Both the position numbers and the translations under genes were made by a program. Below the pieces are notes generated by a model that was not told where the DNA came from, ran no database searches, and was given only the letters and a program-made list of their open reading frames with translations. Of a DNA stretch of 64,000 nt, positions 25,636-40,493 are shown in pieces. Source of the stretch: Ptychodera flava (Eukaryota > Hemichordata > Enteropneusta > Ptychoderidae); NCBI RefSeq assembly GCF_041260155.1, contig NC_091931.1:16918476-16982475 (forward strand). The letters are read 5' to 3'. Within the stretch, counting starts at the first letter, position 1. Every line of letters starts with the position of its first letter.

Positions 25636-26955
25636 TATATGAACTGTTTGTTTGAAGGGAGTATTCAACATTCCCACTGGCTGCTGCTGCTATCGCCCAC
25701 TTATATCGAAATAAAGGGCCTGTTTACATATAGATTGATAAATTCAATCATTCAAACATTGGTAGAAAAACAATACCGTTTGTTTTGTTTTCCAATGATT
25801 TTAGATTTTAGATTTTCAAGCAGAGGCAAAGTATTGATCATCAGATTTAGAATCAGTGAAAGAGCTCTTCTGATTCTGATGTCATCGTGAAGAATAATCA
25901 CGCAGGAAATAAGAAAACTTTTTCCATTTGAGATTAATACTCAAGAAATATATAAGAGTGATTTTCTGTGTCTTTTCTTCGGATAGGGCTGTTCCGAAGT
26001 GATGTCACTGTTCTCTCATTGATATACAAAAATAAATATTTGTATGCAGATTACATTTTTGGAAATAATGCACACAAGAACGATGAAAACATCTTCATAC
26101 TTCATTGCGATAAACACCACAGAAAAAAAACCAAAACATATGAACAGCTCAGACTACAAGCTAGAACAACAGCAGCACAAGTAACACTGACAAATTTTGT
26201 CCACATTTTTGGCAGCAGTCCATTATGTCCTGCACCTGCAGTCATATTTATTGACAGACCTACAATTGCGGACAGCCCTGTTAGAGTCATTATTTCAAAA
26301 ATACATAACTGCAGTCTCTGATTACAATCTACACACAGCATGCGTAGTTCAACTGTCAATGCATTGAGAAATTTATGTACATGTATCTGCACCAAAAATG
26401 AACGTATAGAATACATACACGGCTAAATAGACTCTCAGGTGACTTTAGTCGACTAAAAATGGATCAGTTCAAAAAAGACTAACATGGGGTCCTTTAGATT
26501 TGTGACATGGGTAAAACAGGTACATCAAAACTCACCTTAAAACCCTGTAAATCCACAACAGTTTAACTTGTAACGGTAAATGGAGCATTTACATGGATCA
26601 CAAGAAGAAAAATTTCAAAAGAATTCCTGACCGATGAAAGAAAACAGATGGGTGTTTTCGTCCCTCTTTGGGAGCAAACCAGCGGGACGCAATCGAGGAA
26701 CACACAATAGTTGCCAGCGACTCATATAATCTGGGTTGGAAACTTTACAATTTGTCAATATGCAGGGGTCACGCAGTGTGATCAAGGGTCACTAACCAAA
26801 GGATATAGATCAAATCACGCCTTCGGAGAAACTCTTTAGCGAAATCTCTGTGAAATGTACGTCAATACAACAACCTGCCAATCCTTTCAGAGTGTAATAT
26901 AATTCCTAGAGTGTTGGTATGAAGCGGAAAATATTTTTCTGTAACCTATACCTAC

Positions 26956-27072
26956 CTTGCTTGCGATCTGACTGGAATTTTGACTTAAGGTAGTGAAGCT
27001 AAAAACATGTATCGTATCACATGGTTTTTCGCTGACTTTTTCAAATCCTGTTTCTTGTTCTACAGTGCCCAT
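26956..27072 (-). CDS. Candidate small exon with start codon and donor
   Basis: The minus-strand ATG at 27072 opens 39 codons (MGTVEQETGFEKVSEKPCDT and so on) that end exactly at a strong donor (GCAAG|GTAGGTAT). If spliced to the acceptor at 23805, the frame closes at a TGA that overlaps the start of the acidic ORF, so it would act as an upstream ORF or alternative first exon. No homology is recognised. Confidence 0.22.
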
Positions 27073-28699
27073 TGAGTGGACAACAATGCAAAAACAATAG
27101 TCAGTGCATGTGGATCTCCATTCAAATGGGCCGACCTACCTGATTGATAGCCGCTGTATTTAGACAGATTATTTAGGGTTTGGGGTTGGGTTTAGGATTG
27201 GCTACATCTCTCATTACAACATCAACTTATCCACATAAACAACCTGGCCCATTACTGGAGTCATTGCTTTGTATTCGGCGAAAAAAACAGATTCAATAGA
27301 AAGAAGGTGTAATTTTTCATTCTTTAATTTCGAAATTGGCACACAGACAATTCTGTCCCTGTGTTGTGCATGATTGAATACGTTGATGACAACCACCTGC
27401 TTGGATGCTATCAGTGAATCCTTGAACAATCATCACCCGCCAGGTTGATACATGTACAAGCCTTACAAATCAGATATACCTGATAGTTCATATCTGTGGA
27501 ATTGCAAATTATGAAAATCCTTTCCCATATATGAAATCCTGAAATCCTGAAGAGTCCAGGATATGTATTTTTGAAAAAAAACAACAAAGCAATTTGTAAA
27601 GTTTGAGCTTCGATGATTTAACTAGCAATCTTGTTCCAATATGTATAAATGTAGGGGATGAAGTCCAGTGTATACCATTTATTCCAATTACAGTATATTT
27701 CTTTTGTTGAGAATCAATGACAGTCGGTGAAGCAATGCTGGCGTTTCAATGTCACATGGTCTTTTATACCCTTTATCTGTTTGATAATAAAGTGTTAATA
27801 ACCACATAAGTTCCTCAGGAAGAGTATCAAAAATTCTAGCAGCTTTCAAATCGATTTTTATCCAGAATTGCAGACCTATACACGTTATAGGTACACTGAA
27901 TACCAGTTCTCGTCTCAGATTTCAACGATCTCTAGTAACTATGGTGACAGGATCTAACAATGGAAATGTCACAGTACACAAAGACACACACCACAAAGTG
28001 TCTACACAGCTACAGGCATATTGCTGAGTTCTCGTTCAGTTTTATACAAACTGTAAATTACTTGAGAGTTGTACACAGAGGATTTTCTCTTCTTGGAGGA
28101 ATGAGAGCGGTCCTGTCTGAAAACATGTTCTGCCTCCTTACTTTGGAGTTTCACTAATAATTTAACCATTAAAGATGATTCTGGCTTGGTTGAGGCTTTC
28201 TATGTGCTTCCAGAAGGCTACAGGCACTCATAACTTGTTTGTTTTTATTTCCAATAAAAGTATCGCCACTTGGCTTTCTTTCCTACAGTCTGAATAGTCA
28301 GAACTTAAATTTGCTCATTATCCGACAGAATGTCCGGTGAATGTGAACCAGAAAATGGTGATAGCATCACACTGCAGGCATTGCACACGACTGTCTCTAG
28401 ACTAAGGCATTCAGCCTAGAACTGATTGAAGATAGATTTGACATAAGGACCTCTTCTCATCATTATTTATTATCTTTTATCGGCTATAATAAACATAAAA
28501 CCAGCCTGAATGACTAAAACTAGAAAACAATTAGGCTGCAGTTCTTATAAAAGTCTCTTGACTTGCCAGAGTGATTTAAAAGCTAGGTCACACTCATAGC
28601 TGTAAATTATGTTTTTGTTATCTTTTGTTCTACAAAATAAACACATTGTTTATTCCTTTCCTATAAGTGAAATACTAAGTATTTACCCCTGATAAACAA

Positions 28700-28930
28700 T
28701 TCCTTGTGTACAATACATGAGGTTATTGTTGACAAATGAATTCTAGTCTTGACCAAAATTTTGTTCTCATCAATAACATCAGGTAATTACACACAAGGAT
28801 TCAGTGTTGGCTAACTGAACATTCAGCATTTAAACTTGGCTTTGGGAATAGAACCAAAAAAACCCAGTATTTTACAAAGGTAAAAAAAAAATACAGGAAA
28901 ATACATTAAAATTTACAGATAATGACTTTT
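28700..28930 (+). repeat. Dispersed repeat family R1 copy
   Basis: GTTATTGTTGACAAATGAAT, TCTAGTCTTGACC, then CTTGGCTTTGGGAATAGAAC in the R1 order. Confidence 0.45.
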
Positions 28931-31900
28931 TCTTCATTTCTGGTTGGTCTGATATGTTGGTCCGATACATGTAGTGTAGTCTAGCCAGGCAGACTGATAT
29001 CACTCCATAGCAAGACAGATTGGGTGCCAATATTTTATAATGTCTAAAATCTTCCAGAAAATTCTTTTATAATTGGAAGATCTGAAACAAAATGCATTTT
29101 CACAATTCTACTCCATAAAGTAAAACAAAATGTCCTGATTCTGGCCACAAAGATATCCTGACTATTTCAAATTATGAATCAAATAAGAGCAGAATTAAAA
29201 AAAAAATTCCCCCAAATGCACAAAGGCACAGATATCATGTACGGCACCATGTTTGAAAGGTTGAATGGCAGCTACATTTTCTACAAATGTAAAAGGCACA
29301 ATTCTATAATGGCTGTATTTTAGCCATAATTCTGTTTGAAATCACTGAACTGTATTTAGGCTTCTTCAGGACAAACAAAGCTTTTTGCAGTGCATTATGT
29401 TTTCATTGCTATGGCAATAATAATTTATGTGGATCACTAAACAGTCAATGAGACAATGGGCACACTCTATTGATTTTTTTATCGATCAAAAAATTGATGA
29501 TATGTAGTCTTTCTGTTGGCTTGACCTCAGTCCAATGACCTAAATTCCTGTACGTTCACCGCTCAATGTCAGAATTTACAAATATTTTGAGATATCAGAC
29601 GGAGCATAGCAATGCAAATACGACAAGCTGACCTCAGTACCACATGCAGTCCATCATTCAGTCTTTTAGATTTGTTAAACACACAAAATCCACCTGTTGC
29701 ATATCCCTGTTGTTAGACACATACTGGGCACGGTTTTCTGGAATCGCAATGTTGAAAGCGCTCAGTATTGAGTCATCAGACAGTGACTGTAGTGTTACTT
29801 TGTCCAGGCCAGTTTGTCTTAAATAGTATCACGTTGTTACTATCACAAGCAAGGTGACGAGATGGAGAGGGTGAGTGGTTTAAGTGGGTGGGTGTGGGGT
29901 TAAAAGTATGCTGATTAAAGGGTTTGAGGGAGGACTTGCCATAATATATTATTTGGGAGGGGTTTTGTGGGGATCAGGGCATTTTACTAATAACAGAAAT
30001 GATCCTGAATTTTTCAAAGTGAATGAACCAGATACAACTCTGACAGATCCAGAGAACCAGTAATATACTACATGTGTTGATGTCTATAGGACTATTTTAT
30101 TGCAGGTTGATAGGATACACAATCTATAGCACAAACCATACTGTGATCTGTAAACAGATTCCAGTTACTACCATTCACAAAATGAAAATTATAAAGAAAA
30201 GAAAAAACAAACAAACAAAGGAGAAAGGAAGGAGACACTCATTCTCATCAAATTTTGTGATAAACCTGAACTTTGCCAATGATGGAGATAATTCCAAAGG
30301 TCACTAAAGGTCAAGTCACTGTCGAAACTCAAATGGGAAGACTCACTGAGGCCACCAATCAAAACAATGCATTGATTTGCAAAGTAGTTGTCTCACGTTC
30401 TGCCGTTTTGAAAACAAAATATGAAGAGGTTGAATCCCGCAGGGTGTATGAAATTATCTACCCCACTTTCCAATCTGTACGTGAAAAATGGCCATACTGT
30501 GTTTGAAAAATGATTTTACATAGTTTTAAAAAGACAATGAGAAAGTCATGTGTAGTATTAGCAAAAAACATATTTCTTTGATCATTACCATTAATACCAC
30601 AGCAAAATGTTTCCAAACACTCATTGCCATCACTGTCACTGAAGCCTGTAACGCACCATTCTAGAAAGGTGTATGCTAAATATTGCATGAATTGCATTCG
30701 CGGTTTCTCTACCGGTGTATTCACATTAATTAAACATAAAAGTCTTTATGTGATAAGAAAAACATTCTGTGACTGAATCAAACCATGCTGAAGCTGCCAG
30801 TGTAAACACAGTGTAGTTCTAAATCGGAGCTGCACTTTCATTTTGTAAACTTTCAAAGAGGGCTTGATGGTGATTCCTCCATGAGTATCTGAGCATATGA
30901 TACACTGATTTTGAGAATTATAGATATCTTGAACGTTTGACATAATGTATTTATACTGAGAAATCATATCAATTTTTTTATCATTTTTCATCATGTTCCC
31001 GATACAGTTTACAACAGAAAATTCACAGCATCTATGTTGAGACATAATTTCAAAATATAGGAGTAAACCAAACCCTAATTTCTCCATCTGTCAATTTCGA
31101 CTTTTGATATTTTCTTGATGGATCAAATTTTTTTATTGTCAAAGAAATTAAAGACATGCTACTTCAATTTCACCGAACACTGCCAAGATACAATGAAAGA
31201 GTAACTGAAATATATCTTTAGACACAGATTTCCTGTCAGTGAGTCAATCCTATTTTAGGCCCGTAGTTCTATAATTTGAGAACTAACTAGCATTGCATTG
31301 TAAACAAGGAAAGAGTAAGGCAATACTGGCCTTGCAGTGTGTAACATGATAACATGTATCACTATGTACAACAGGGTATATGGAACTCGGCCAAAGTAGA
31401 CACGTTGAAAATAATTCGCTGGAATTCCCGCACCCATTTTGCCTTGAACTTCTTTTCAATTTTTTAATTGCTCTAATTACTGTCCTCAAAAGACTTGCAG
31501 GATAAATCTGCTGGTTACAACCGAACCAAAGTATGTGGACTGGAATCCCGAATATCATCCGTGCAAAGGTTTCATACTGTCTTGCAGGGCCTCAGTGGCT
31601 TGGGTATAACATGAACATCTGTGTGTTTTTCTGGTAAAACGCAAGGTGCCCCAATACAGCCAGACAAGTGTTAGTTCATTGCGACCTCCTGCCCTAGGAA
31701 GACATAACTCACTCTTTACCTGCCGACCTTAATTGACTGATTACACAGAACCCATTAAACCGTGTCCAATTTATGTCCTACAAACTTTGAGACACCCATG
31801 ATGTTGGATTTTTTTATAAACTTTAAGAGCAGTTTGATAGGTTGGTACAAAACACAATGACAGTTTACTGGACAACCTTAATGTGACTGTGTATGGAACA

Positions 31901-32848
31901 TAAAATTACCAAACAGGTGGCAGAAACTACAGCCCCTGTTATCAAACAACTCTCATGACTTTCAAAAGCTGGAAAGTGAAAAAAATATTAAATTTGGAGA
32001 CAATTGCCCAGACCTTACCTCTGAATGAATTTCACGTTTACCCGACTGCTTAAGTGCATACTGCCGTTACTTGTGTTGGTAACAGTATCAAAGGCCACAG
32101 CGTGTATACACACACATACTGAGGCGATCAGCGTATGTATGGTATGCAAATCCTACAACAATCTACCAGGTTTTTTTTCTTTTGCTCTATTCATATGCTA
32201 ATGAGGCAGTCAATGCATCTCCTCAGCCTGTAAATGCTGGCAGGATAAAGAGAAGGAAAAAATCGATTTACACTGACACCTTCGTTAAGGGGAGGAAAGT
32301 AATGATGAACCTCTAAACAGCCTCTAGGGAATTACAATGGCCAGACAGGCGACATTGATTGTTAGGAGTAACCATGGGCGTTGCTAAGGCCCTTTGATCG
32401 ATAGAAAGCAATGACTACGACTAAGGGGGTAGTGCACTGGTTGTATTTGCAAACTTCATCTCCATGACAGAAGGGTTTTTGTCTGGTTTAAAAGACTGCT
32501 TTTCTTTCAACACAGAGCTAATCCAACAAAGCTTTCAGCAGATTACGTACATGAAGGATTGAGACGCGCAGAGAAAATAGAGAACCTGATGAAAATTTGA
32601 AAAAAATACAAAGTGCAAAATGCATTTGTCAGCTGTATAAACTGTGATATAGCGATTCCTAGTGGCAGAAACTCAACTTCATGAATAATATATGCTGGGA
32701 AAACTATTCCTAGTGCAAATAGCTCCATTAAGTGGACAAATGACCGGATACAAATGAATGGTTTCGTCTTGGAGTGGCCAAGTCTGCAAAGTACTATACA
32801 CATACACTCTACAGTCCCGCTCTCAGAGCCACAACATAAATCTTGAAC

Positions 32849-32981
<133 letters not shown>

Positions 32982-33097
32982 TTTATTTGAATATAAGAAA
33001 TTCATGGTGAAAGAGACATTCCCTGTTTATGTAGGAGATTAAAATATATTTGAGATAAGCACCCTTCAAATGTAAGATGTCTTTATAAATGTCATGT

Positions 33098-33341
<244 letters not shown>

Positions 33342-33343
<2 letters not shown>

Positions 33344-36170
33344 GTGCAGAGCTGACTTCATGTAAAATAACCTTTGACTCAAGTCATTACGTGTTTGTAT
33401 GAACTGTTGGTTACACTTCTGGAATGCCATTATTTGCCAGTGGTCGATATCTTGTTCAGACATATTTGTACATCTATGATCCTATTTGTGTTGTCTGTTC
33501 TTATTTGTTTTGAGGTTACAATGAATGACGCACACTTCAAACCTCTCATGAGAAATAACAGATGGTCATGGAAGACAGGACGTATTAAGACTTGGGTGGT
33601 AATGTGTGTTTTGCTTTTTCACTTTTGACTGACATTGATATGTGGAAATTTGGGGAGCATGGAATGAATGCATATCTGCCACCTACACCTAATTTCACCC
33701 TTGAGTTTAGGCCAAGAAAAATAAAAAGTTTGTTTCTCATCCTCATGCACCAAATCAGACCCACAACGTCAACTCTTTTTCTGCTCATTGGGTAATGAAA
33801 TGAAAAAATAAAAAATAAAAAAAATAAATGCGAAAATATGCGACAATAGTAAATAACACAGTGCTGTATAAAACAGACTTGTAAACAAAATAACTGACGC
33901 TAACATTCTATTCAGAACTTACACATATGTCACTGTTATATTAAGTTATATTAAGTTCATGGTTTTTTTGCGTGTTCTTGTTGATTGTAGAATTAAAAAA
34001 AATTTGAGAAAAAAACCTGCATCACCACATCATTTTTGCAATATGTCTAGGATGAGAAACAAACTTTATATCTTTCTTGGCCTTATCAGCAATTTTATTA
34101 CTTGGGAAACATCTCCCAGAATGTGAAATTTTTCACTGTCTCACCGTCTTCAGATATGACTGAGAACTTTGCCATTAAATTTCTACTTTCAGAAGACAAT
34201 AACAACAGTCTTGCACTTTTGTTTCTGTTTAAGTTCCCATTAATTTGAAATTCCAATTTCATTGGTTTCTCATGCGCAAAGATGAACTCCATAAAGTTTT
34301 AATAGATTGCTAACAGGTGGACAAAACAACTTTACTTGTAATGTTTTGGTATACTTAAGACTATTTCAAGTGTACTTCACAGCAGCAGGCGATACCTTGC
34401 AGCCTAAATCATCTTCTAGTTTTCAACACTAGAGGGCGCAAGTAGCTTGGCAGTAGAAAGTCGTGGGAGAGAGAGTTCTCAAAACAAACATGTTCTATGA
34501 GGGAGAAATTTAAACCATACAATGGCTGCCTGTTCAACTTTGTTACAAAAAGAAAGACTGACGACAATAGTCATGGGATGAAAATGTGATTGAAAGATGT
34601 CATGCCTGGCAAGATTTTCTTTTCCGAAGGAGACTTTTGTTGAGTTTGGCAGTGCATGCATACTTCCCTTTCCCACTATTCTAACATTCCCTCACTTTTG
34701 AGCTCCTTTGAGTCATGTCAATTTTGCATTTTGCACTATGATCAAGGGTCATGGATTTTGACAAATTTAGCATAGCCGAGCGCCCTCATTTTTTTGACCA
34801 CCCTTCATTTCTAAGATCGTCCATCCTTTGTGTACATTTTGATGCCTTTTGAACAAAGACAAAAATGGATTTCCATAAAGCAGAATTCCGTAATACAACC
34901 TCAAAGACAAACAATACTGTAGTTGCTCATACAGAGATCGATATTCAACCGCTGAATAATGTCCAGTATTGAGCTGATATTTATAAATAAATGGACTGCA
35001 AATCATGTATTAGCATTAATGTATTTATTAGAGCCTGTAACTTCTGACAATTTTCGGAATTTGTTTATTCTGTCTAGTTCTTCTTACAATATTCATTATT
35101 TCTCTGGTAAAGAATTGGCTTATGTCTGTGTGAAATGCGTTGTTGACAATGCAATTTACATCTGGAAAGCAGCAGAAAGGGGAAATACTTTTTGAGGCAT
35201 CCTCTGGACTTTCTCCTCTTTCATTCAATCACTTTATTGTTCAACAATACGATCAGAGAGTGCCGTATGGCAAAAGTTACAAAGCTCTGCCGGGGATTAA
35301 GTATCAAAAATAATTATTTCACAAGAGGTAATTATATTTCAGACTCAAAATGTGAATGAAATTCTCTTTTTGATTCAAATCATCAAAACTGGAGTCACAC
35401 AATTTATGAAAGAAAAAATCAATGTCGTGATCAGGACTTTTTGGAGTTGACCTCCTACCTAATAATTCATCCACATGTATATGGTGTGATGAGAAATTCA
35501 AATTTTGTCAACCATTCCGATGATTAAAATTTTAACATAGATCTAACAAATAATCGCAGTCTTGCTCACAAGGGAAGGTAAGTTGAAAAACTGGACTGCA
35601 GTTCTCTAAAACTTAGTGTTGTTATAACATAAAGGTAAGGCTAAAGCAGTACTTGAAGTCAGACAAAGTTCAAGATGTTTTGAAGTGGGAGAAAATTGAC
35701 GTTGGGAACCGGAGACTGGAGAGGACTGAGTCTAACACGGACGTGTGCTTAGACGTGAGGGGCGGGGGGGGGGGGGGTGTTTAGATATTTGAATGTTGAG
35801 TAAACTCCATTTTCTCATGTTGTCACACAGGCTGCAGTCCCGGCTGCCTGGTTGGAAACTTTTGATTTCACTCTTTTCAATCAAGAATACGTCGCCATTA
35901 CGTTGCAACTGATACAACTGTCCACGGTATTACACCTGACTTAGTCTGTCCATGGATTGGGTACTACATGCAGTACCGTAGTACCTGGTGCACGTGTATC
36001 CAAGGCCAAAAAATGGCAAAATGGTATAAGCGGTACGGGGAGCTGCTGGGCAAGCTCCCGGGTTAGCTGCCCGGGGTTAGCTGCTCCCGCGCGCGCGCGC
36101 AGGATCGAGACCTCCATGCATACGTTGCATGTTTGTGTATATACATACGTCTATGTCAACCAGTACTCAC
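33342..36170. other. Non-coding stretch
   Basis: No frame, splice pair or repeat that I can support, apart from a poly-G run near 35762. Confidence 0.4.
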
Positions 36171-36390
36171 CTTGACATATCAAAATCCGGTACAGATGAT
36201 CAGATCACCGAAAGGCTGGTATAACTGGTGCACCTCGGCGTTCTTTTCATGTCAATAGGTCAACAACCTTCGATATGGCTGGAGAAGAGATGCGGATATG
36301 TACATCCATAATCATTCAAATCTCTTTCTTGAAGAGCGCCACCAACGTTCAACGGCTCTAGGTATTTTCGGGCCATAGACAGGGCTGCGC
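36171..36390 (-). other. Candidate 5' untranslated exon and promoter region of minus-strand gene
   Basis: A very good donor (GTCAAG|GTGAGTAC) at 36171 ends a 200-base stretch of balanced composition without a long frame. It lies 12.4 kb upstream of the acceptor at 23805 on the same strand. The 5' limit is a guess. The element could equally belong to another transcript. Confidence 0.25.
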
Positions 36391-36428
36391 GGGACTACTT
36401 CTGCTGGGGGGGGGGGGGTGGACTCATG

Positions 36429-36853
<425 letters not shown>

Positions 36854-36942
<89 letters not shown>
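36854..36942. repeat. (AT)n microsatellite
   Basis: AT run with one TAAT interruption. Confidence 0.95.
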
Positions 36943-36945
<3 letters not shown>

Positions 36946-37062
36946 CTTTTTTTTACCTGTTTTCGAAAGTTGGAATGGGGAATCAGCCACTTTTTGACGT
37001 CCTTCGGCAAAAAATAATCACCGACCACCAAAAACGAAGAAACTGACCAGTCTCTAAGGGGA

Positions 37063-37064
37063 AA

Positions 37065-37108
<44 letters not shown>

Positions 37109-37131
37109 AAATAAATAAATAAATAAATAAA
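37063..37131. repeat. (AAAT)n microsatellite
   Basis: AAAT/TAAA tetranucleotides, about 17 units with one slip. Confidence 0.95.
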
Positions 37132-37710
37132 GTCCAAACCACAGAAGAACTAAAGTCAGGTTCAGTGATGAAAACGATCGCCAACATCATTTGAATACGT
37201 GTATAAATCAATAATAAATCTGTATCGTAAAGCTAAGAGGAGAGCCACTCGACTTCATTACGTTCGCTGAAGCTTCATAGTTGCTCTACTGGACACTGGT
37301 CTATTTTATTGGAAATTACAACATCCGTTGACACCAGTACCACAGCCAGTTTTACTGGTAATACACTGCAATGTAAGGTTTCCTGTGCTTGCAGCCCGCA
37401 ATTCTCCCTACTGTAGGGGGAGTCCTTGTCAAAAACCCGTCTGAGAAAACAACAGGTTAGTTCTTGTCACGCATCACCTAGCATCGTGTCATTTCCTTTT
37501 ATGGTTTAAGAGACAATAATTTTTTCTATCGATGCTCTCAAAAATTCTTTATATTATCTCGATCTTCAAAATATTGATACAATTATCTCGATTGTAACGG
37601 ACAACTACGCTTCTGTCCGTAATTATTGCAACGCCGGGATTGCAAGTATGTCTGAACCGCAGCAGCCTAAACCAGGCAACGGAAGAATGTGTGCTTTCAA
37701 GTCACAATTA

Positions 37711-40148
37711 TGGAAGACCGGTCACGACATGCGACATGCGACCTGCGACTTCAAAACTGCGACCTGCGTCCTGCGAGTTTGAAACATGCGACCTGCGACT
37801 TCGGCATTTACAAGGTGTAGGCCTAACCTGCGACTTCACAACAGCGACCTGCGTCCTGCGTGTTTGTCAAACTGCGATATCAGTCTTGATTTGTTCGCAC
37901 CATTGCTCTGAACACGAGCCTGAAAAACACGAGGGACACCATTGCACTATATTAAAACAGCCGGTTTACCGCATTCTCGCGACCAGAGCATTATTTTCGC
38001 ACCGCTGGCCTACGCAAAAATCGGCCAGCGAAAGAATTCAACCAGCGATAGAAGTGCATGAAGCTGTGACGGTAGAGAATTCCACAAACGAAGAGCACAA
38101 ATTTATTTTCCTTCTTACGAAAGGCAATCGATCTGAAATAATGCAATAGCAATAGGGTTTTAAACGTCTACATCAGTGTTTAATAGTTTCTGGAACTTTT
38201 TCTGCCTACATGATCTAAAATATTATATACACACAAAAAAATAATATGTACATATTATAGTATGTACATATTAGGCTTAAAGACTGAAAATAGGATTGTA
38301 GGAGGGTTTAATTATGTCCTGTTTTACAGTTTTAACTCGCGTTATCTATAAAGAACTTGAGTCGTCTCTGGCTATTCATGGTTAGCAAATATGTTTGCAC
38401 TTCTGTCAATATCAGTATTATTTTAACTGCTTTACTTTGCATATGTTATTTGTGTAGACAAATGTAGTCCGAAGTTAACCAGTAAGAATATTTTTATTTT
38501 TCCAACTGAACAAAAGTTGGATCAATTCGATTTTTTGACGAAAAGTAAAAATGAAATTAGACGAAAAGATGGCAACATCCGATGATCAATCACTGGAGAA
38601 TTGGAACAAAACTGGAAATGTTAGAAAATGAACGACAATAACTGAAAATTCTAATGTTTGCAATGACACTGACGCAGTTATGATACAGGGGGGACAACTG
38701 ATGAATTAAACAGACAGCTAGATGGTTATACCACAGTGAAATGAGGATAAATACCAGAGATTTCTAAAAATCAAAAAGTTTGTTGATAACATAAGGAAAG
38801 AAGCGAGGTAAGGCAGACGAAGAATATCTAAAATAATTTGAAATTATAATATAAACATCTAAATGCCTATCACGTAGCATATTATTTTCCATGCATTAAC
38901 ACGTACTGTCAACATTTCCGTCATAAAATTATCTCTCCAGATGAAAATGAGTGAACTGGTGTGTACATGAATTGAGTTTTGCCAGACTTGGTGAACGATT
39001 TACCAAAGCGAAAGCAATGGCTTATTAAAGGGCCATTATTTGTAACTTTTGACCATTTTTTACCTCGGAAAATTCCATGTTGGAGGTTATATTTGTTGCA
39101 AAAGAAACAAACATGATTAGTGATGTTATAGCCACATAAAACTGCTAATTTTTGTTCAAACGTGTTTCCCTATCGAGCTCATTTGTTGACGTCCGTCATG
39201 CTCAGCGTGCTGGGGAAACGCAGATATGGTGACGCCGCGATCACGCCAGATCTACAAGTTCACGTTTATTGCGGGATCAAACAACATTGCGTCGAGGATT
39301 GCCAGACATCTGGCTACGCAACGTGCTCGGACAATGGACTACGACGTAAGTGCTGGGCATAAGTAATGAATATTTATTTTGAAATTGCTGTAAATGGCTC
39401 GCGCAGGTGCAGAAGAATGCCTACGTTGCAATCCGCGTGTCAACAGAGTTTGTATTTCTGTCCGGACAAAAATTGAAATTTCGTTGTAAAATCACATGTT
39501 ATTAGTTGTAGGGCACGTAATGTTTCCGAATATATGCGATTCTCTGTTATTTGACAGGCTATTCAACATGAGCCAGTGATCATTTCAATCAAAACTAACG
39601 GAAAAATCGCAAGAAGATACAGCTAATGGAACTTTAATTGATCAATGTTGAACGTTAAATCTCCTTCCACGTTTTACCCTTTGAGCGCTGTAATTTTCTC
39701 CCACCAAACTTTTAGTGCCAAAATTTTACCAATTGTATGAATTTTCTGTAATTTTTGATAATTTTGGACCAAATCGACATCACATTTCATTGGCTACAGG
39801 TTTTTCCCAATTTTTTTTGCAAAAATTGGAGAAAGAAAAGATTGACAGGGGTTATTATATAAGGGGACAAAAATAGACTTTGGCGCTCAAAGGATTAAAG
39901 TTCACGCAAGACGCCTCCAATCTAATACTGAGGAAAACACCATGAAACGTTACGTGTTGTTGTCGCATGTCGCAGTTGTGAAGTCGCAGGTCGCAGTTTG
40001 ACAAACACGCAGGTCGCTGTTGTGAAGTCGCAGGTATACACCTAGGTCTAAATGCCGAAGTCGCAGGTCGCATGTTTCAAACTCGCGGGACGCAGGTCGC
40101 AGTTTTGAAGTCGCAGGTCGCATGTCGCATGTCGTGACCGGTCTTCCA
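37711..40148. mobile_element. Inverted-repeat element with GCGACCTGCGACTTC arms
   Basis: 2438 bp. The arms (about 37711-37878 and 39970-40148) start TGGAAGACCGGTCACGACAT and are made of short internally repeated words (GCGACCTGCGACTTC, GCGACATGCGACC). The direct repeat CAAGTCACAATTA lies outside both ends (37698-37710 and 40151-40163). The interior holds an AT-rich body and one small open frame with a donor (39226-39345). No transposase is recognised. A 13-base flanking duplication is unusually long for a cut-and-paste element. Confidence 0.65.
39226..39345 (+). CDS. Small unrecognised ORF ending at a splice donor, inside the 37.7-40.1 kb element
   Basis: 40 codons from MVTPRSRQIYKFTFIAGSNN, basic and alanine/arginine-rich (RIARHLATQRARTMDYD), ending at TACGAC|GTAAGT. 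The patch is about 50% GC in an AT-rich body. The frame is also open upstream of the ATG. No acceptor-linked next exon was identified. A competing longer frame (39162-39362) overlaps it. Could be a relic exon of the autonomous parent element or chance. Confidence 0.2.
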
Positions 40149-40493
40149 TACAAGTCACAATTATAAAACGAAGTTAGGAGGTCAACTAGCCAAAAGAGGG
40201 CGTGTATCGTAAGAGAATAACGCCACGCACTAGTCTGGTTCAGGGAACCAGACTGTAAACGCAATATTGTCAATTGTCAGAGAGATTTGGTCGAATGCCA
40301 AACCGGGTGATTCATTCCCTTTGTTAGGGACGGTCTACAAAACAGAGTTTTCGACAAAATTGTATTCATCGTGTAAAGAAATAGGTGTTTATTCTTCCTT
40401 CACCAAGCTACCGCAGGAAATTTGGCCTCAAAATCCACATGTCACCAGTTCAGGATCAAAGTCTATTAATGCATCGATAATGTCAAGGTGTAA

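Noticed and set aside
37640..38149. 169-codon ORF through the left arm of the 37.7-40.1 kb element
   Set aside because: First half is the translated repeat arm; second half shows no transposase motif and no support in the mirrored arm.
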